Positions 8,206 through 12,092 of a stretch of 12,092 nucleotides of DNA are shown one piece after another. How positions within the stretch are numbered: position 1 is the stretch's first letter; every line of letters begins with the position of its first letter. The stretch is from Parastagonospora avenae f. sp. tritici 18332-5 (Eukaryota > Ascomycota > Dothideomycetes > Pleosporales > Phaeosphaeriaceae), in NCBI GenBank assembly GCA_022559985.1, contig JAFJTR010000213.1, forward strand, positions 1 through 12,092. Direction: 5' to 3'. The notes beneath the pieces were generated by a model. The model saw only the letters and a list, made by a program, of their open reading frames with translations, did no database searches and had not been told where the DNA came from. Made by a program: the position numbers and the translations under genes.

Positions 8206-9166
8206 ACTAGACTATTAACTATATTAACAGTGATGTTGTAGCTATCTGTACTAGCGATCTTGTACGGGCTGTTCTAGCTATTACTCTCTCTCTACACTAA
8301 GACTTCGCTCTAGAGTAAGAGCGCGAGCATGTCTGCAGTGGATGGTCCATTGCGGGTGTTTAAGGCGTCTGCAACTTAGCGCTCTGCAGTAAGCTTGCGC
8401 AGGGCTTTTATCGCCTTTTGAATAGCCTTGCTGCGCTTGACTATTAATAGTGCTAGCAGCGATTCTGTAGTCATTCTTAGGTATGCTCTAAAGACTAGTA
8501 AAGTTAGGACTAGCCTATTAGGCCTAGCGGTGTCGTTAACAGCTTTCACAGCTATTTAAAGGATCGCTTTATTAGACATAGTATCTTAGAGCTCGTTATA
8601 GAGGATATCCTATACTTAGCAAAGTAGTGCGTAGTATCTCTCTGTCTTGCCTACTGACTAGTAAGCCTCTGTAGGCACCTGCTTGCATATAACTCCTATA
8701 ATCTTTGCCTTAGCGCAGAACTCTGCGCTTATAAAGTTAGTGCCTGCGTTATATATAATGATGCCTAGTAGTCCTTAATACGTGTTAATCTATAGCATCT
8801 ACAGTGCCTGCCATGTCTCCTTAGCTAAGATAGCGCTGAGGAACCTTGCGCCTTAAAACGCGGTTAAGGAATTAACTATATGCAGTATAGGTTTGCTGCT
8901 TAGGTATATCACGTCTACTAGGATCTTATAGTTAAAGTAGTAATTATCCTTAAGAGTGAATTTAAATTAGCGCAGCGCAGGGCTGTAGAGCTAGCAGTAG
9001 TGGCAGAACTTAGTAACTTCTTCTAGGGTTTATTCTTTAAAGTCGTTATAGCTAGCATCCTTTAAGAGCTTAATAAGTTGCGTAATAGTTAGGTGCCTAA
9101 ATTATTAATAGAGCTGTTGCAACTCTGTCTCTGTTAGGAATATAGTTACTCTCTCTCTCTCTTATT
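8206..9166 (-). other. Copia-B integrase and pre-integrase region
   Basis: The zinc domain has His-to-Tyr at 9108-9110, followed by two stops, then FRH with the second His intact (9093-9095), then CHYC (8994-9005) intact. The core has Asp in ILVDVIYL (8913-8915), Asn in YNAGTNF (8748-8750) and Glu in VGKTERYY (8640-8642). Asn and Glu are 36 codons apart, the D,D35E spacing, so the second Asp is lost here too, as in Copia-A. A C-terminal segment reaches the solo LTR. The reading frame is that of the rest of gag-pol once the solo LTR and the CT-repeat shift are allowed for. Confidence 0.85.
9149..9162 (+). repeat. (CT)7 microsatellite carrying a frameshift
   Basis: Seven CT units (AG on the coding strand). 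Codons upstream (LKVYFNN at 9239-9259, FYLNK ending at 9161) and downstream (ERVTIFLTET) lie in different frames, and the switch must fall inside the repeat. The direction fits gain of one dinucleotide unit. Confidence 0.75.
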
Positions 9167-9259
9167 TAGATAAAACTAAAGATATCTCTATTTATAGATT
9201 ATAGGGATATATATATTACCCTAAACTAGCTTATCTATAGTGTTGTTAAAGTAGACCTT

Positions 9260-9560
9260 TAACCTATCTATATCTGCAAGGCAAAGCAGGAATAGCGTAG
9301 GTGCGTTAAGCACCTTAAAGTTAATTGTCCTAATGTCTGTAGAGACCTTTGCAGTGCTAATTAACGCTATTACCTTGCCTTTGCTAAATTTAATTAATGC
9401 CTTTCCTACTATACACGTATCTATTATAACTGTTAGATCTTCTTATATAAGTGCGAGGTACTGCTCCTTGCTAACTGTAGATACGTTAGCAGCGCCTATG
9501 TCTAGTAAGATTCCTTAGTATACAGATCGTGTGTAGCAGTCCTTGAGCAGGAACTGTGAC
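9260..9560 (-). other. Copia-B aspartic protease region
   Basis: GILLDIGAANVSTV carries the catalytic Asp (9500-9502). The usual third position Thr or Ser is Ile (9497-9499), explained by one C-to-T change. This is the single protease Asp expected, since the enzyme acts as a dimer. Downstream the frame reads on to the CT repeat. Confidence 0.75.
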
Positions 9561-9862
9561 GCTAGTGCTAACGGCGCGTCTTAGCTGTATATATCGTTGC
9601 TAGAGATATAATGCAAGAATGCCTAGTCTGCTAGGCATTGCTCCTTAAAGAACTAGTGTTTAGAGTATGCTTCTGCGACGTCGTCGTCGTCACTATCCTC
9701 GCAGTCTTCTTCCTCTCTCCAGCCTCTCTAGTTGTATTGGCTGGTGTGCTCAATCCCTCCATACTCTGCAAGGTATACTAAGAAGTCCTTAGGTGGCTTC
9801 ACACCTGCAACGTATAGCGTAGAGACGAACTGCATACAGGTAGCCTTGCGCTCTTTATTAGT

Positions 9863-9904
9863 GTAGTTAGTAGACTAGCATCCTTCCTTCTGGCAAACAA
9901 AGCA
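9863..9904 (-). other. Copia-B gag zinc knuckle, damaged
   Basis: CFVCQKEGC followed by a stop and STNY. Three Cys ligands are kept (9902-9904, 9893-9895, 9878-9880). The His ligand is Tyr (9863-9865), and the residue after the third Cys, usually Trp, is TAG (9875-9877). It follows an Arg/Gly-rich segment at about 9952-10015, a common nucleic-acid-binding pair in gag. Confidence 0.75.
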
Positions 9905-10924
9905 TTTCTTCTTCCAGCGTGGCTTGAACCCACGCCAATTATCAGCGCGCTGCTCGCCTCCTCGATATGCGCCTCTGGATCCGCCTCCACCTCGGAATCC
10001 TCCTCGGGTTCTTCCATTACTGTTATAGCGGCGGTCTAAGTAGTATTAGTCTGTAGCTATATGCGCTGTGTGCTGCCGTGCTAGGTGTGTTTCCACTGCA
10101 GAGCGTAGATCTAAGAATAGTCCTTCGCAGATAGTGGCTGGCTTAAATAGTGCTATCTTAAGTTCTAGAACTCCTTAGCAGGCGTTGATGACAGTAGTGC
10201 AGAGGGCATCCTTACCCTTAAAGTTCTTCCTAAGCGCTCGCTAGCATAGCTGCAGTTTGTCGAGCAGGATCTGCAGGACCTCGTGTAGCCCTTTTTCAGG
10301 GTTCTCTGCGCGGGTGCGAGCGAAGGTTGTAGTTGTCCAGTCTGTGTAGTAGTGCTAGTAATAGACATTATAGTTAAAGTAGTTCTTAATTACTATATAC
10401 GCATTAGCAAAGCTATTGTTTCTCTCTATAACCTATATATAGAATATCTCTGCACGCCTAGTAAGTATATAGAGAAATACTGCATAAAACTGTTCTTCTT
10501 AGATGTCTACCTGCTAGCAGATGCTAAAGAAGATCTTAATCTTGTTATTAAGCAGGTCGTAGGCATTGCCTATATACTTATTGCTATTGTCCTATAGCTT
10601 AGAGAACTGCGTGATTATATTAGCATTAAGTCGATCGTTGCGTAACTATCGCGGTAGCAGTGTCTTGTATAGATCGTGTAGCAGATTAGGTAGTCTGTTA
10701 GGTACCCAGTTCGTCAGTTGCTAGAGAAAAGGTGTAACCTTGCGATACCCCGTCGCTAGTAGTCGTGTTTGCATTCGCGTGTGCTAGTGCTGTAGTTGCG
10801 TAGTCTGCTCTCTTTGTCGTCAGGGCTGTTGCCCTTTAAGGGCATTGCTTACGTAGAGTAGTCGTTATAGCTCATGATATTGCGACTAGCTTTGAACGCC
10901 TTGTCTCACTCCATACTATTCGTC

Positions 10925-10972
10925 TTGGTGATCGCCTTGTTGATCGCCTTGTAGATCGCCTTGTTGCTCGCC
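10925..10972 (-). repeat. four 12-bp tandem units in Copia-B gag
   Basis: Units of ttgttgatcgcc type (plus strand) at 10925, 10937, 10949 and 10961, each with 0-2 changes. In the gag frame they encode Gln-Gln-Gly-Asp-like units (GEQQGDLQGDQQGDHQDE). The unit length is a multiple of three, so copy changes keep the frame. A low-complexity gag spacer is the simplest reading. Confidence 0.75.
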
Positions 10973-11668
10973 CTGCGGCGTTCGTTGTGGCTGCGGCGGC
11001 AATCGAGATTGTAGCTGAGGCTGAGGCTGCGTCTGCAGCGCTTGTATATGAGGCAGTAGGATAGCTTGCAGCGTTTGTCATTCTGCTGCTAGAACTGCGT
11101 GCTGGGCATCTTGTTAGCGTTTGTACGCTCTAGATCGTCAGTTAAAGTCTATAGTTTAAAATTCCGATAGGTCCTATTTAAGAGCGTCCTCTATGTCCAC
11201 TATGCTAGATAGAGAGTCTGCTATCTTAGCGCGGTTGTTGCCTGTATACACGCCCCTATGCTGTAGAACAGTCTTAAGTGACTTCAATGTATAGCGCTCT
11301 ACCTTCTAGAATATGTTCTTTGTCTATCTCTTAAAGTCCTTAAGGTGATTATTAAAGAGATTATTATCCTATACTATTGCTATATAATAGTTGTATACTA
11401 TCTTAGCGACCTAGGTTGTAGCGTGTGTTGCGTCTGCGTCCTCTAGTGCAGGTACATCCTATAGGGATATATCGATGACCTTAAGTGCCACTGTGTACAG
11501 ACAGTCCTCTATAAATTCCTTAGCAGTATGTTTCGCCTATATAGAAGCAGGTTCTGCGCGTTCGCTTGTGCTGCGCTCGGAAGGGGCGTTGAGCAGTTGC
11601 TCTTGAACAGCATCGTCGGCATTGCCGGAGTTGCTAGAGTTGCTGGAGTTGCTCTGGTTATCTGCCAT

Positions 11669-11985
11669 TGTGCTGGCTTATATTAACGCGTTGTCCTGTA
11701 TTGTCTAGCTAGTTAGTCAGTTTCAGCGCTTATGTTGTACGTGATAGGATCGTCTAAGGACGCTTATACAGTATCGCTACGCCTTGCTGACGCGCTGTAG
11801 TTATCCTAAGATTTATCACGTTAGGATTCTAACAGAGTATCTTTGTGCGTTGCTAACGTGCTGTAATTAAGCTTTAGCCTAAATTATTAGCTTAGAGGGA
11901 GGTTAAAAGCGCTTCGTATCTTTGCCTCGCTCTGTTCTTAGCACATAGGTATCGTCCTAAGACTTCTTGCGTTGGGATTTAACTG
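11669..11985 (-). repeat. Copia-B leader (and possible 5' LTR) with imperfect direct repeats
   Basis: No gene is seen. Two repeat types recur. A 33-bp unit at 11771-11803 and 11837-11869 has 25 of 33 positions equal, with a weaker third trace near 11914. A 25-bp unit at 11804-11828 and 11955-11979 has 20 of 25 equal. Most differences are C/T or G/A, so the copies may have been closer before mutation. An LTR boundary could lie near 11985-12000, where the mutated composition ends, but no second LTR copy confirms it. Confidence 0.5.
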
Positions 11986-12092
11986 TCTGTCTCAAAAACA
12001 CCAACTTTGGGCCCACCCAGCGCGCTTGCTCCAGCGCCTCCGGCATCCCAAAACTACCAGAATCTATCTCAGCCTAGTGCAAAACAAACTTT
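11986..12092. other. unmutated sequence at right edge
   Basis: Pyrimidine-C-A is frequent here (several CCA and TCA), in contrast to the leader just before it. It may be flanking single-copy DNA, the outer part of an LTR, or another element. No open frame or motif is recognisable in the 107 bases. Confidence 0.4.

Larger units (their letters stand above)
6185..11668 (-). pseudogene. Copia-B gag-pol polyprotein, interrupted and frameshifted
   Basis: The frame begins at a candidate ATG (11666-11668, MADNQSNSSNSSNSG) and ends at a TAA (6185-6187), not far after VEGWVQR. Order: Ser/Asn-rich N-terminus, long gag with a Gln-Gly-Asp repeat, Arg/Gly-rich segment (about 9952-10015), CCHC knuckle, protease, integrase, AT-hook-like linker (RRRGCPPGSK, 7844-7873), reverse transcriptase, RNase H. 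Two lesions beyond the many in-frame stops are visible: a 185-bp solo LTR with its 5-bp duplication (190 bp added), and a frame change inside the CT repeat at 9149-9162. Allowing for both, gag to RNase H lie in one frame of about 1764 codons, typical for long fungal Copia polyproteins. The stop at 6185 might itself be a mutated Gln codon. Confidence 0.9.
6101..11985 (-). mobile_element. Ty1/Copia LTR retrotransposon, Copia-B (degraded)
   Basis: A second Copia-order element in the same orientation as Copia-A but of another lineage, judged by its reverse transcriptase box, its long gag and its linker. Its left end abuts the LTR-like block at 6100, and its right end fades into leader sequence. 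Neither LTR could be delimited with confidence. It carries a younger solo LTR inside pol. Confidence 0.75.

Noticed and set aside
10925..10972. CRISPR-like or regulatory tandem array
   Set aside because: The units are 12 bp with no spacers, and encode an in-frame low-complexity gag repeat in a fungal element.
10872..11081. Ala/Thr/Arg-rich minus-strand frame at 10872-11081, and others at 9799-10017 and 10165-10368
   Set aside because: They are other-phase readings of the Copia-B gag. The gag phase, with the Gln-Gly-Asp repeat and zinc knuckle, continues through these intervals.
1..12092. A new multi-gene system, secondary-metabolite cluster or host gene
   Set aside because: All recognisable coding sequence is transposase or gag-pol. 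No other conserved domain, tRNA or rRNA is seen.

Overview
The window looks like a transposon graveyard from the nuclear genome of a filamentous ascomycete (Pezizomycotina). I see no host gene and no RNA gene. The sequence is three mobile elements, all read on the minus strand and all dead, plus one short solo LTR that landed later. The mutation pattern matches repeat-induced point mutation (RIP): in-frame TAG and TAA replace Gln and Trp codons, catalytic Asp has become Asn, and Cys/His ligands have become Tyr, while CpG stays common. The loss is strongest for pyrimidine-C-A (and T-G-purine on the other strand); GCA, ACA, TGC and TGT survive.

Layout, left to right. 1-1101: the C-terminal part of a pogo/Fot1-type DDE transposase, running off the left edge and cut on its N-terminal side. 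1102-1284: a 3' LTR with its polypurine tract. 1431-5837: the gag-pol of a first Ty1/Copia retrotransposon (Copia-A). It stays in one frame for 1469 codons and is broken by point mutations only. 5838-6100: leader and an LTR-like block at the junction of the two retroelements. 6101-6184: the 3' noncoding end of a second, different Ty1/Copia element (Copia-B). 6185-11668: the Copia-B gag-pol, interrupted by a 185-bp solo LTR (8016-8200) with a perfect 5-bp target duplication and by a frameshift inside a CT microsatellite (9149-9162). 11669 to about 11985: leader of Copia-B with imperfect direct repeats. 11985-12092: sequence that has not suffered the mutation process.

The two retrotransposons belong to distinct Copia lineages. 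Copia-A has the usual Y-V-D-D type reverse transcriptase box, now YVNN. Copia-B carries Q-T-D-D at that place and has an AT-hook-like linker between integrase and reverse transcriptase. In both, the integrase D,D35E spacing can be measured exactly, and in both the second Asp is now Asn.

I did not find an undescribed biological system. The points most worth following are the pyrimidine-C-A target context, the datable insertion order given by the unmutated solo LTR, and the mismatched ends of Copia-A.
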